Assembly: GCA_021234155.1 (NCBI GenBank)
Contig: JAJEKV010000103.1
Coordinates: 374,001-438,000 of the forward strand
Reading direction: 5' to 3'
DNA length: 64,000 bases
Origin: Isoetes taiwanensis
Taxonomy: Eukaryota > Streptophyta > Lycopodiopsida > Isoetales > Isoetaceae
Each line of letters begins with the position of its first letter. Within the stretch, counting starts at the first letter, position 1. The notes under the pieces are model-generated. The model searched no databases and had not been told where the DNA came from. It saw nothing but the letters and a program-made list of their open reading frames with translations. A program made the position numbers and the translations under genes. Shown one piece after another: positions 53,764-64,000 of this stretch.

Positions 53764-53976
53764 TGGATTGATATATTGATAGACAGAAATGCCTCTGTCG
53801 TGGCTTACAACTGTTGGGTTGAATTGAAAACAAAAAACAAGTCTATTGTAATACATCAGTTACGCCTCTTCAGACCAGACACGTCTATTGGAGATGACGT
53901 GTCTGCCTAGTCAGAAGTGATGACTAAGTGCTGATGAAGTGCTTGTTCAACAGGATTGCCGAACACTTCTTCATCA
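53764..53976 (-). repeat. 5' LTR of the Copia element
   Basis: Direct counterpart of 50612-50812, with a short extra segment repeating AAGTGCTGATG near 53930. It contains the element's promoter by position; I do not see a confident TATA box. Confidence 0.85.
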
Positions 53977-56930
53977 AGGAGGTGGATTCAGATCATCAAC
54001 CTCCACTTGTCACAGTAAATTGGGAACTAATGGAAATCCAATATCAAGCCACCTCTTGTGTGCCGCAATTACGTTTGGATTATAATAAAATAGAGGCTAA
54101 ATACCCAGATGCTGGTAAAACATCTTGCACCTTTCCACATTCGAACAACAATCTGCCAAGCTTGTTATTGTTCTTTTAGGTGCAATAAAACAATATTTTG
54201 GAAGAAGATGCATTAGATGAGCATAAGGAACATCCATCTTTCCTCGAAACAAATGGTTTAATGATATATACAACGATGTTAAATGACAAAAGACTAGTAA
54301 ATGATTTGTTCTTCAACTACAGCAGCAACATGGAGCTTTTATTAAAGACAACATTAGGGATTTTTTGAGATCATAAATGGGCTTTCTAAGAAATGCTGAC
54401 GAAGCTATACGAACTACTAATCAAAAAATAAAGTTGATAATCCAGTCAGTTAAACAGTTATAACAAGCTCACTGGATCACATTTTCTAATATATCGTTTG
54501 AAGAAAACTCCAGATGAGTCTTTGTTTGGTGCAATAGATAGATCTCATTGAGATCTTTCCAAACTTAGGTGGCTTGCATATCTTTTAACCCAAGAGGAGA
54601 GTAAAAATCTTAAAATTGAATTTTTTTTTTATAGTCTTGACAATCACAAGTGTTTATAATATATGCAAAGCACCTAGCATTGGAAAGATCCAATGAAATC
54701 TATCTATTACACTAAAAGAGAGCTCATTTGGACTTTTTCATCAACATTGATGCTAGAAAATGTGGTCCCGTTAGTCAATTATAATAGTTTTGCTGATTTG
54801 ACCCTTCAGGCTCTGATTTTTGATTGGTAGTTCGTTTTCCTTTATTTGGCTTCGTTGGCATCTTTTGAAGGCCCTTTTGTAATCTCAGAGAAACCCTAAT
54901 GGAAGGTATATATTACATTGCAGAACATCAATGGAAAATATTTATCTTCTCTGCCACTCGAGAACATTCTGGAGAAGAGTCCTACACAAGCCTATGTCGC
55001 CTCTTAGTAGCATCTCTCTGGATTAGTGGGTGTAGTACTTGATGCACCTCTATGATTCTAACATGGTGTAGAATACAGTATCAACACAAACCAATTCCCG
55101 ACTGGCTCTAGTGGAGGCAACTTGCAATTGCAATGCAAACGACAAGGCAACAGATCTAGATGGCATGCAGACAGAACTATTGAAGTGGGTGTGATGTCAT
55201 ATTGTCCCAGCCTTGACTAATCTATTCAATTGGGCCCTCCATGAAGGCTTCTTTATGCAATGGACTGTCAGTAGAGTAGTTCCAATATAAAGCAGGGGAT
55301 CAACACTTTTCTGGCAATTACCGCACAATCATGGTGATTCTTTCTTGGCAAAACTGCCCGCCGAAACTCTTGAACAATAATTGATATTATGGAATGAGGA
55401 GAAGGGTACATGTGCACTTAAACATGCACGTTTTAGATCCAAACGTTCATGATTGATCATATTTTTACATTGCGCACCTTGCTACACGACATCAGAAATA
55501 AGCAACAGAATTGTACTTCTACTTCGTGTATTTTGCAAAGGCTTTTCACACGGTGTCTAGAGAGAAGCTATGGAAGAGATTACTGCAGCTAGGCATCCCA
55601 CAAGAGCTGAAACAATCACGACTTGAATGCCTTCATCATGCCATCTTATCAGTACAGTAGTGTGTGCGCCAGGGATGTCCATTGTTTTCAACACTATTTG
55701 GACTGTATATTGATCAACTGGAGGACTGGCTTGACTATCATGGAGAAGGAGGAGCATGACTTGCTAATGACATCATTAGGCAGTTGATATATACAGACAA
55801 TGCAGACCTATTAGCTCATATCCTAGCAAATATGGAACAACGTCTGAATGCATTGAGCACTTTTTATCAGGACGCTGGAATGCAGATCAACTTAGCAAAG
55901 ACCAAGGTACTCCTTCTTATCATCTTCTAGACAGTATAGGCAGCCCTCCTTTACTTACCAGGGTCAAAACATAGAGGTAATATAAACATACAAATATCTT
56001 AAAGTGGAGTTCACTACAACCACATACAGAGGACTTGTATCTAACGACGAGTGATGACACTTTGGGAGGCACTCTATGCGATGCAAAACAACTGCCACAA
56101 AGTGGAGCTTTACAGTAGTCCCATCAGGCACATTTGTTCCGAGTTTTGGTGGAACCAGTTCTTTGGTATGGAGTAGAAGAAATGAGGGGCCAGTGGTATT
56201 CCTTGCCACTTGGGAAGGTTTGGAACGGATCCAGAATTCTGATTGAGGTTCTTCGAGTCAAGGCTACGGTTTTATACCCAATCCTTCTCCAAAAAAATGA
56301 TTCTTACATCTACATCATGCCACTTTGGATCTATTGCTAGAAAGTGGTATCACACGGGAGACAATCGACTCCTAAATCTGGCCCACACACTGGCCAAGGA
56401 TCTGCAACGTCTTAAAGCCTGTTGAAAGGAGAAACAAACATGTTGGTTTTCTATATAGAATGTCCAGGAGCAGGGATGCATACAGGAGCAGAATAATGAA
56501 GATCGCACTCACTTGAAGTAGTATCTCGATGATTTTTTATTAGTAATAGTGATTTGAAAAAGGTCAAAATAACATACTACAAAAATCAGATTAATCTCAC
56601 ACTTGCCCGAGGCCCCAAGCAGTAGATGTTATCACATTTGCATATGAAGAGGCATAGAACAATTGCATCCATTCACACTGGTGCACACTGCCTCAGAATT
56701 GAAACATGCAGATGGGACCGTGAAGATCGTGGAAACAGGACATGCCAATGTTACCAGATGAGAGCCATTGAAGAGGAATGCTATACTCTTCAGATTTATC
56801 CAATGTTTATGACTATTCGAGCAAGATATGCTGACTTTGATTGCATTTTATCAGACACTACATGTGCTTTTGCAAAAGCCTGCAGTAATGGCATTATCAT
56901 CCTATATATTAGAGGTTCTCAATAAGCGAG
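53977..56930 (+). mobile_element. Decayed rightward LINE
   Basis: Positions 53977-54179 carry EVDSDHQPPLVTVNW, the S-D-H motif that ends an APE-type endonuclease. At 54185-54370 a linker reads LEEDALDEHKEHPSFLE in another frame. Reverse transcriptase runs from about 55137 (KATDLDGMQTELLKW), through NLFNWALHEGFFMQW, VRQGCPLFSTLFGLYIDQLE at 55650-55725 and a mutated Y-T-D-N-A-D motif near 55790, to MQINLAKTKVLL. The C-terminus at 56626-56925 (TGAHCLRIETCRWDRED, then Cys residues) fits the LINE C-terminal zinc-binding region. The 5' end is cut off at the Copia LTR. Many stops make it inactive. Confidence 0.75.
54506..54745. mobile_element. MITE-like inverted repeat inside the LINE
   Basis: Left arm (AATAGATAGATCTCATTGAG, GATCTTTCCAA, TAGGTGGCTTGCATAT; 54506-54590) and right arm (ATATGCAAAGCACCTA, TTGGAAAGATCC, AATGAAATCTATCTATT; 54655-54745) are imperfect reverse complements with a ~65-bp loop. 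It sits between endonuclease and reverse transcriptase parts of the LINE, so it probably inserted later. Confidence 0.7.
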
Positions 56931-57848
56931 ATGACATAAGTCGTACATCATCAGATTGATATATTTAATTGTACATATGTACACTTTATAAACAAGTCTA
57001 TTACTGTTAAGTTTTTTTTCCTCGAAAACCCTTTGGGGCAGGTTTTTTCTAATCTTGGACAGTAATAGCCTTTCTTTGCTTTTTCTTTCTTGTATTGGGT
57101 CCCATAGACCTCATGATCTCTGTGGATGATGAAAGTCAATTCAATTCACTTCCATCTTTATATAGAAAATCAAACCTGCATAATAGGTTATGAACTTGCA
57201 ATTGACATCCTCCGGTTTTATAGATTTGGTCGCCTTTATTTTTTTGTTTCCACATGCCTACATGACACAATGACGTGGCATAATCCATCCATGTATCATC
57301 TACCAGGCTAAAACCATCGCCTTTGGCACTTGCTGCACCATCGATGGGATGCTCTAGTTGTTAAAACTATTATACAAATCGAGCCCATAGTAAAATATGT
57401 TTGAGATGCTAATATAAAAGCAATCATGTTGCGTGCATAGGTGATTCCAAGATATGGTGCAATCTATGCAAGTTCCAAGCTGATCATTCGGGATTTAGTC
57501 CCCTAAATTGTAGCTCTCCCAGAAAATATATAGCAACTCAAATTGAGACTGCAAAACTTGTGCATAGTTTGACCTCATCTTTATGCTAAAGCAGCCTACG
57601 AAAAAAACAGCCCACATGCATTGCACTATCAATACTTCTCACCAATAGTGAGCTCGCATAGAGCCCATACAGAGACTTTCCGCGAGACTAAATCTCTTGT
57701 ATTAAGGGTAACCAATTGGGATGATTTGCTTGAGGAATCAGAGCTTCAAATCTGCATATAAATTTCAACTCTTTAGGGCAAAAGCTCTACTTCTCATCTG
57801 GGCTTGGAAGTGTTTATAGTGTTTACCGGTTCAATGGTAACACATAAA
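56931..57848. other. Intergenic stretch
   Basis: No gene is supported. Short ORFs at 56951-57311 on both strands lack recognisable features. Confidence 0.4.
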
Positions 57849-57856
57849 TGGTAACA

Positions 57857-58432
57857 CGTAATACATGGTTGCTTGAAATTACTGGGTTTTTTGGCTACTT
57901 TTATATCCTGTAAAAACTCTCTGATATTTTTGAAGCGGCGCCGCTAAGTCTTCTCTGCTTTGTGCGTTTTCCTAACAAGTTTCCTTTGCTCGCAGCAGAA
58001 CAAGATCCGCCGGACTTATGAATCTGCACTTGTTCTGCGGTTTCCTCAACAAGTTTCCTCTGCTTTCGCGTGAGAACAAGATCCGCCTTATGACTTATGA
58101 CTTGTTCTTGTTTTCTATTTGTTTCTACGTTTCAGATTTGGAGCAGATTTGCTGACCCAGAGCTTCAACATGCCAGAAAAATTGGATTTTATGCCCTCCT
58201 CCGGATTAAGCTCACGTTTACATTATATATCGTATTTGGAGCCCTATTCATGCTTTTATACTTAAGAGTCCAGCGACCACCATAGCTCCCCGCCTAAGGA
58301 AGCTCTTCCGCCATAGCCATTTAGGTACCGGGCCACGCTTAACGCCGCCATAGCTCTTCCCGCCATAGCCGAAATCAAAAGACACGTGGCGAAATGTCAA
58401 TGGACGTAATTTCAAGCAACCATGTATTACGT
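57857..58432. repeat. 27-bp perfect inverted repeat pair
   Basis: ACGTAATACATGGTTGCTTG and its extension at 57857-57883 is the exact reverse complement of 58406-58432. The pair may mark the ends of a ~580 bp element. The inner part holds a two-unit tandem repeat (about 57975-58110) with CAACAAGTTTCCT and AACAAGATCCGCC. Confidence 0.75.
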
Positions 58433-58434
58433 CC

Positions 58435-58601
58435 GGTAATTTTCGATGAGACCATTCGCATGTAAAGTGCGTGCCCGGCGGCGGCGGCGCACTTTCAGCG
58501 GCTCGCGCTCGTCGTCAGCGCCCGCCTCGTGCGCGCCTCGTCTGGTCTGCGGGCCGTCACGCACTTTACACTGCGTAATGGCTCTCCTACTGAAAATTAC
58601 C
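58435..58601. mobile_element. Short MITE with GGTAATTTTC ends and G/C-rich core
   Basis: The termini GGTAATTTTC and GAAAATTACC are exact inverted repeats. Similarity continues inward (ACCATTCGCATGTAAAGTGC versus the complement of the right end) for about 36 bp. The core is extremely G/C-rich and itself partly palindromic. Length is 167 bp. It directly abuts the 27-bp inverted repeat. A target duplication is not evident. Confidence 0.75.
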
Positions 58602-58979
58602 TAGTACATAATTTGCTTTGTCGATTGTTATTCCAGGATATTGGTGATGGCTATGTGGCAACACCAAGAAAAACGACCCAACTATCATATTGCAATAAAA
58701 TATAGAATTGATTCGAATTGAATGTTTTTATCGTTCAAGAGGGAGATAATAAGATTTATTGGTAGACTAGTTCATATATTTTGGGACAACTTACAAAACA
58801 GCCTTTAAATGAATGACCTGATCTAGACGGTAAGGAAGGTGCCATGAAATTTAACGGAGAACTTGCTTGAGCCATGGCGATCCTTCATTCTCTGATTACC
58901 AGCACGTAAAACATTTGGTTCTAGTGCGGTTTGCTTGTCTTAAATCTCGGTTGCTACACTCGTGCTTCAGCGCCCCGCT
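58602..58979. other. Upstream region of the Makorin gene
   Basis: Contains the likely promoter and 5' UTR of the rightward gene at 58980. No specific promoter element is convincing. The last 60 bases before the ATG are pyrimidine-rich. Confidence 0.35.
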
Positions 58980-60740
58980 ATGTCACAAAACCGGTTAGTC
59001 CCCTTTTTTATCTCGATTTCTTGATTTGCATAGCCTTAAACTGGTTCTTGGTGCCAACGGAAACTCTTGTTTCTCCAGCTAGAGATCAGCATGTTGTTTA
59101 TTTATCCCTGATTCTAAGTGATTTAGTCTCTTGTTTTCCTCTTTAACATGAAAATTTTTAGTAGAGATCTTGTTTAAATTTGGTTGTCTTCTTTAATGCG
59201 AACCTGTATCTGTTAAGGAAATTGTAATATTTGGGATTGCCTGATGTTGCAGAGTACTTTGCAAGTACTTTATGCATGGAGCTTGCTTAAGAGGAGATGC
59301 TTGCCCCTTCTCACATAATTGGAATGATCAAGAAAGCAATGTATGCCATTGTACCGATTTTATATTCTTAATAGTTTTGGCTTGTTTTTACACGATTCTT
59401 TGCTTCTTTTATTGAAGGTTTGCACATTCTACCAACGTGGGGTTTGTTCATATGGTAGTCGTTGTCGATATGAACATGTGAAGCTGCAGCGCCCTGCAAA
59501 CCCATATATACCCCTTTCAGCTCCTCCATCTGCACCACCCCTCGAAATTCCAAGAGAAATTGCTAAACAGGGGCCTTCAGTTTCTAACCAAGGCAAGGCT
59601 GGCCTTCCTTTAGGCAGTGCATGGCAAACAGCAGAGGATCTGCCAATTCTTATAGACCCAGATATTTGGGAAGGTCCGAGCAGTAAAACAGACGTAAATG
59701 ATGAGTCTATTTGGCCAACTTTAAGTAGAACTGCAGCAGATCCAGCTGATGAACCCATATGCCCATTTGCAGCCGCAGGGAACTGTCCTCATGGAGATGC
59801 TTGTGTCTACTTGCATGGTGACCTATGCACCATTTGTGGTAAACACTGCTTGCATCCTTTCAGACCTGCTGAAGTGGAAGTGCACAAACAGCAGTGTCAG
59901 CATAATAAGAAACGTCTAGATGCACTTAGAATGAGTCAAGACATAGAATGTAGTGTGTGTTTAGAGCTTGTCTTATCAAAGCCTAATGTTTCAGAACGTA
60001 AATTTGGTTTGCTATCTGGATGTGACCATCCATTTTGTATATCATGCATAAGAGGCTGGAGGAGTGGATCACATGCACCTGGCATGGATTTAGATACTGT
60101 AGTACGGGCTTGCCCTGTCTGTAGAGTTGGCTCACATTATGTTATTCCAAGCATAGTTTGGTACTCCACACCTGAAGAAAAGGAAGAAATTGTACAAGGC
60201 TATAAGAGGAAGTTAAGGTGCATTCTGTCTTATAAATTCATTCAAGATATTCCTGTGTTAAATTATTAATGCAGTGAAACGTTTTTGTCAGTGGCATTGA
60301 TTGCAGGCATTTCGATTTTGGAAATGGAAATTGCCCATTTGGAACAAGTTGTTTCTACAAGGTTGGTGAAATGCAAGTTCTATCTTTCACGATTGCTGAT
60401 TGTTTGCATCTAATTGTTAAATTATTGATGCATTGAGGGAATTTCATTTCCTCTTTGCAATTAATTGTTCGAAGTACTGATGAAGTTTTCAAGTTCTACA
60501 GCATGCTTACAAGGATGGGACAACTCAAGAAGTAAAATTGCGCCACCTTGGAGCAGCTGATGGAAGTACAGTAATTGCAAAAAATGTTAGGTATCTATTG
60601 TATTGTAAAGTCGATTTTTTTTTTTTTTTGCAAAGTTTGCTGCTAGCAAATGTTACTTTTTTCTTTCTCTTTTTTTGGGCGTTGACACCAGGATTTCTTG
60701 CAGGTTGTCGGATTTTCTCAGCAGTCTTGGTGGACGGTAA
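58980..60740 (+). CDS. Makorin-type CCCH/RING E3 ubiquitin ligase, six exons
   Basis: My splice model has exons 58980-58993, 59253-59340, 59418-60217, 60292-60361, 60502-60590 and 60704-60740, all with GT/AG introns. The sum is 1098 nt, 365 residues plus TAA. The N-terminus [20 protein letters not shown] starts the first CCCH finger, and [20 protein letters not shown] is the second. A third, [20 protein letters not shown], leads into the makorin Cys/His segment [13 protein letters not shown]. The RING is CSVCLELV ... [13 protein letters not shown] ... CPVCR. A fourth finger spans exons 3 to 5, with [20 protein letters not shown]. The C-terminus ends [13 protein letters not shown]. Plant makorins are about 320-370 residues, so this looks complete. 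The family binds RNA through CCCH fingers and ubiquitinates targets through the RING; partners here are unknown. The acceptor TTGTCAG at 60285-60291 is preferred over TTGCAG at 60306 because it restores the finger's first Cys. Confidence 0.93.
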
Positions 60741-61837
60741 CACCGACAAAATGTTGGATGCCATGTAATCTTTGCTGAGATTCTAGTGATATGCAATGGA
60801 ACCTTATTGCAACTTTGTTATTGTTACTTCCACATCTTGGAGTATAATTTCATGCACACAATGAAGGTATTCCATCCATAGTTGTTGGGATTTAGCATCT
60901 AAAGCTTTCATGTCCTGATGTGATGGTCCCCTTCCAGGATTATATTTCATGAAACGATCGTTTTGCTGGACGTTTAGCGCGACCACAATTACATTCCCAC
61001 AATAAAGGACAACAATACAAGGAAGAAGGTTGTATGCTGATTTTGTTCAAATAATTTGAGTACCTGTTCAAATGACTCTTTTAAGAAAGCGTAGAAAGTG
61101 GATCATTGCTTCTTGTCGACTCAAATATCTCATGCAGAACCTAGCCAAGTAAAAATGTTAAGTTGGAAACTTATGGATGGGATTGGTTTGAAACAACATT
61201 TGTTTTAGGCGCAGTTGCAGTGATATAAACTTCCATTTACCTTGAGCGCATGTATGTTACAGATTGGAGATGCCTTTGCTCTGATTATTTCATCCTGATA
61301 CTTTTAACAATTTAGGTAGCTTAAGCTTCATCCTCTTTGCATGTCTCTTTTTGTGTTCAGAAACTTGTAAGAGTGCTAAGCAACTTACAGCTGTTTTTCT
61401 GCGTTATTTCAAGTAAAGGAGATGCAGAACTATGACAATAAAATACAAGCTCTTGGGAGACGAGTGTAAAAAGGCATTTGGAACCCTAGGGTTTGGGCAT
61501 CTAGAGTAAAAGACAATTAACACCACATGAGCTATGGTTACGAAACATGGCCACCAGAAATGCAACGGGTCCACATATTTTAGAAAACAGAATTTTAGAA
61601 AACGGAACATGGAAACGGATAACATGAGAATATTCTTAAAAAATACTTTCAAGTTGCCTACATTTAGCGGGAATATTTTTAAAAATACTCTAAATTTGTC
61701 TGGCCAACTAAAGACACTTAGGGCAACGACCAACAAAAAGTCAAAAAGCCAACAAGGATGAGCAAAAAGCACAAGTGGATTGAAATAGTAAGTCAAGTGG
61801 GGTGGAATAAGACGCAAAAATGCGTCTTGTAAATTTG
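60741..61837. other. 3' flank of the Makorin gene and intergenic DNA
   Basis: Contains the 3' UTR by position. No further exon is supported. An antisense 60-codon frame at 60804-60986 has no recognisable feature. Confidence 0.4.
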
Positions 61838-61937
61838 AGTCACTGTTTTTTTTGGTTGCCCAAAGGGCAAACCCTAGGGTTTGGAGGGGGCGATTTTTTG
61901 GTTGCCCAGAGGGCAAACCCTAGGGCTGGAGGGGGCG
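61838..61937. repeat. Tandem duplication with telobox-like AAACCCTAGGG
   Basis: A unit of about 48 bp (TTTTGGTTGCCCAAAGGGC, AAACCCTAGGG, TTGGAGGGGGCGA) is present twice with minor differences. AAACCCTAG resembles the plant telobox motif found near some promoters. A half unit also precedes it near 61480-61495. Confidence 0.65.
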
Positions 61938-61987
61938 AGAAACAAATATATTGAGTATGTACCAAATAGAAGGTATATATTTTAGTA

Positions 61988-62470
61988 AGGGTCTATTCGC
62001 AGCTATGGGTAAGTTTAATTAACTTTTATCATTAAGTTAAGTTAACACTAACTGGATGATTGCCTTCACACCAAAGCTAGTTAAAAAATTTAGTTAGACT
62101 AACTTAACGGAAAATCATTTCGCACTCGTTTAGTTAAAAAATTTGGTCAACAAATAACTTAACTAGTTAACTAAATGCTTTCGAACATGTCTAGTTAAGT
62201 TAGCAAAAGACATAAAAACTAAACTTAAGGTGGCCTTTATGGGGTGATTTAACTTTTAGTGTTAATTTTAATTTAGTTAACTTTTAGTTAATTTTGCTAA
62301 CTTAACTGAACAAGGTGCGAAGACAAGTTTAGTTAGTGTTTTTGGTTAAAAAAATTAACTAAATTCTTAACTAAATTTCTTAACTATATACTAACTTAAC
62401 TAGTAGTGCGAATGTAAATTTTGTTAAAAACTATAATTTAACTTAACTGCAGGCGCGAATGTACCGTCCA
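61988..62470. mobile_element. MITE-like element built of TTAACTTAACTA motifs
   Basis: The left end GTCTATTCGCAGCTATGGG and the reverse complement of the right end (GTACATTCGCGCCTGCAG) match as short inverted ends, followed on both sides by TTAAGTTAA-type tracts. The interior is packed with TTAACTTAA, TAGTTAAAAAA and GTTAAGTTA motifs in both orientations, with scattered GCGAA copies. There is no ORF. Its length is about 480 bp. Confidence 0.65.
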
Positions 62471-63856
62471 CAAGCAGATCTAGAATTTGTGTAACACAGC
62501 GCAGAAGGGATCTCTGCGTTCGAAGCACATGAAAACCTTAAGCACTTGGTAATGGTGGCATTCTAAGGTAGACGATTGGGTTTTTGTAAAGAGAATGTGG
62601 AACAGTTTCGGATGCGAGGAGCTTATGTAGTAAGATTCGTTAATTTGTGGAAACGAAGAGAAGCCAGCATGTTCTAAGATAATGTTTCGATGCATATAAT
62701 GTTTTCTTCTCTGTAGGTAGGTTAAGAATATGATGTGGATTCTTTCTAAGCCAGATCGCTTTCGTGGTCTTCAAGGGATCTCAAATGATTCCTGCAAATC
62801 GGTGGTTTGAATCTGCAACTAGATTTATTTCTCAACTGGATGGAGAATCTATGGTTTTTGGATGCTCGGTTTGCAACATAAGGGCAACATTTTAATGAAT
62901 TGATTGCAAGGACAAAAAGTTATCCCAAATCTGTAAGTTTGCCCCAAAATTTGTACTCGGTCTCAACAGATTTTTGTACTTCTTTTTACTCCTTGGACTG
63001 TTACTTACTAGAGAGGATGGCACTCAGTAGTTTGCTGGCAAATCCAGCACGTTGTACGTTATGTGTTAAGAAATTCCATTTTCTGTTAATTTAATTGGCC
63101 GAAGGGCATTCCTAATGAGCAAGAGGCTTCAATTCTTTTTTTACGATGATGATATTCATCATGTCCATCCAACTATTAATGGTGTTAACATTTTAAAATG
63201 GCATGATTGAGATGGTATATACATGAATTTATCTACACATATATAATTTAGCTTCCTATTTCTATTTTATGTTTTTGTCGTGCAGATTTTTTCTAAGCCG
63301 CAATCTAGTTCTCTATTTACATGCCACGTGTTATTTTAACTATCTACTCCATTCTTTGTAAGGCGAGCTGCTGCTATGGTGCTTCTTTCTGCTTCTTCTA
63401 TGGCGCCGCCTCTTGCCTATATGGTCTGGTTCTTCTTCAAGGGCTTTTTCGGCTCTTATGGCACTTCCTCAAAGGTTCTAGCGTCTGCTTCTTTGGCACT
63501 TCCGTAGCAGGTAAAAGGCCCCAACTCAAAAAACGTCTGTAGCAAGATTGGCACAGATCATTTTTCTGGGCTCTGTGGCTAATTAATTTCTTAGCTATAG
63601 TAGAAGTAGGATGCCTCAATCTGCATTTAAGGTTCTTTCCTTCAGATTTCGCTGTCTCTAGAGACCCATGTACCCTGTTTCGAGCATGCATTGTTTGCTT
63701 TGAATCTTTGCCATTCCTTTGTTGTTCCTGTCATGGCATAGCAGCAGGGGAACCAAAGCTACAAGAGAACCTCTGCAAATTATCACTATCTTAGTTTATT
63801 ATTGTCTATATACAAGCTAAAAACTGAGGATAAAATAGTGGGTATCTCTCCAACAG
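62471..63856. other. Intergenic or intronic DNA before the HMG-box exons
   Basis: I see no convincing exon. If the HMG-box reading is right, earlier exons could lie here or be lost. Several short frames (for example 63321-63542) show no recognisable motif. Confidence 0.35.
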
Positions 63857-64000
63857 GAGGAGCACCTCAACGTCAAAGGTGTTGCTGCTATAAGTATTTA
63901 TACTTCAAAACTAGTTGTTCTGAATGATGTTTTAAAATGCGATGTGTTTTCTCTCTAGATGGACAAAGCTGGCGGAGATAAATGGAAAAAAATGACGGAA
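63857..64000 (+). CDS. HMG-box protein, partial (two exon pieces at the window edge)
   Basis: After an AACAG acceptor, the 33-nt segment 63857-63889 reads EEHLNVKGVAA. After a CTCTCTAG acceptor, 63959-64000 reads MDKAGGDKWKKMTE. Joined, they give the middle of a plant HMGB box (KEEHPNVKGVAAVGKAGGDKWK type), with exact spacing and phase. HMGB proteins are abundant chromatin architectural proteins that bend DNA. The intron between (63890-63958) would start ATAAGT rather than GTAAGT. The first part of the box (the PKRPPSAFF type) is not found upstream, and the gene continues beyond the window. Confidence 0.5.

Larger units (their letters stand above)
50612..53976 (-). mobile_element. Ty1/copia LTR retrotransposon lacking RT core
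   Basis: LTRs of about 201 bp (50612-50812) and 213 bp (53764-53976) begin TGGATTGATATATTG and end CTTCATCA on the top strand. Leftward order is gag, protease, integrase, then RNase H. The primer-binding site TGGTATCAGAGC lies just inside the 5' LTR. Total length is about 3.4 kb instead of the usual 4.5-5 kb, because the reverse transcriptase core is deleted. The flanking 5-mers do not match, so no target duplication is seen. Confidence 0.9.

Noticed and set aside
60804-60986. 60-codon minus-strand frame downstream of Makorin
   Set aside because: No recognised motif, no splice context, and not supported by neighbours.

Overview
The window is nuclear DNA of a complex eukaryote, most likely a land plant and probably a non-flowering one (fern, lycophyte or bryophyte). 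The evidence is spliced genes, a Ty1/copia element with a tRNA-Met type primer-binding site, LINEs, MITE-like elements, and transposon proteins of the DUF7869 and DUF8039 type. The non-flowering assignment rests on my memory of where these transposon genes are common and is an inference. I see no rRNA, tRNA or CRISPR array.

Layout. 1-5046 is a partial copy (A) of a large leftward element whose fuller copy (A') lies at about 25745-33030. 5211-8178 is a leftward DUF7869 transposase gene (element E). 8200-12300 is repeat-rich and holds a small Cys/His ORF and a foldback element. About 12.3-23.7 kb is element B, with a leftward DUF8039-like ORF, a rightward ParB-like fragment and a rightward 479-residue methyltransferase-like ORF; a leftward LINE (18945-22880) is inserted in it. 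24.0-24.7 kb is a 225-237 bp satellite. About 33.1-36.2 and 47.7-48.9 kb are two halves of element C (DUF8039-like plus DUF7869). They are separated by element D (about 36.3-47.7 kb), which has imperfect inverted ends, a leftward DUF7869 gene, a rightward transposase N-terminal region, and a rightward gene joining a ParB-like domain to a beta-order DNA methyltransferase. 49.1-50.1 kb holds a tandem pair of small unknown genes. 50.6-54.0 kb is a Copia element lacking its reverse transcriptase core. 54.0-56.9 kb is a decayed rightward LINE. 57.8-58.6 kb holds MITE-like elements.

The only clear host genes are at the right end: a complete six-exon Makorin-type CCCH/RING E3 ligase gene (58980-60740, 365 codons by my splice model) and, at the window edge, two exon pieces that read as an HMG-box protein.

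The candidate new system is a group of large plant transposons. They carry transposase genes together with ParB-like and N6/N4-type methyltransferase-like genes. Each element also fills its introns and spacers with its own short inverted motif. In D it is the 16-bp palindrome GGTATAAATTTATACC in about 38 near-copies. B, C and A/A' have different motifs. Enzyme plus private palindrome suggests self-recognition or self-methylation; this is inference.

A caution: copies A and A' are nearly identical except at and beside CAG/CTG triplets, where they differ by many small changes. That suggests context-specific sequencing error or mutation at CHG-methylated sites, so many frameshifts inside the elements may not be real.
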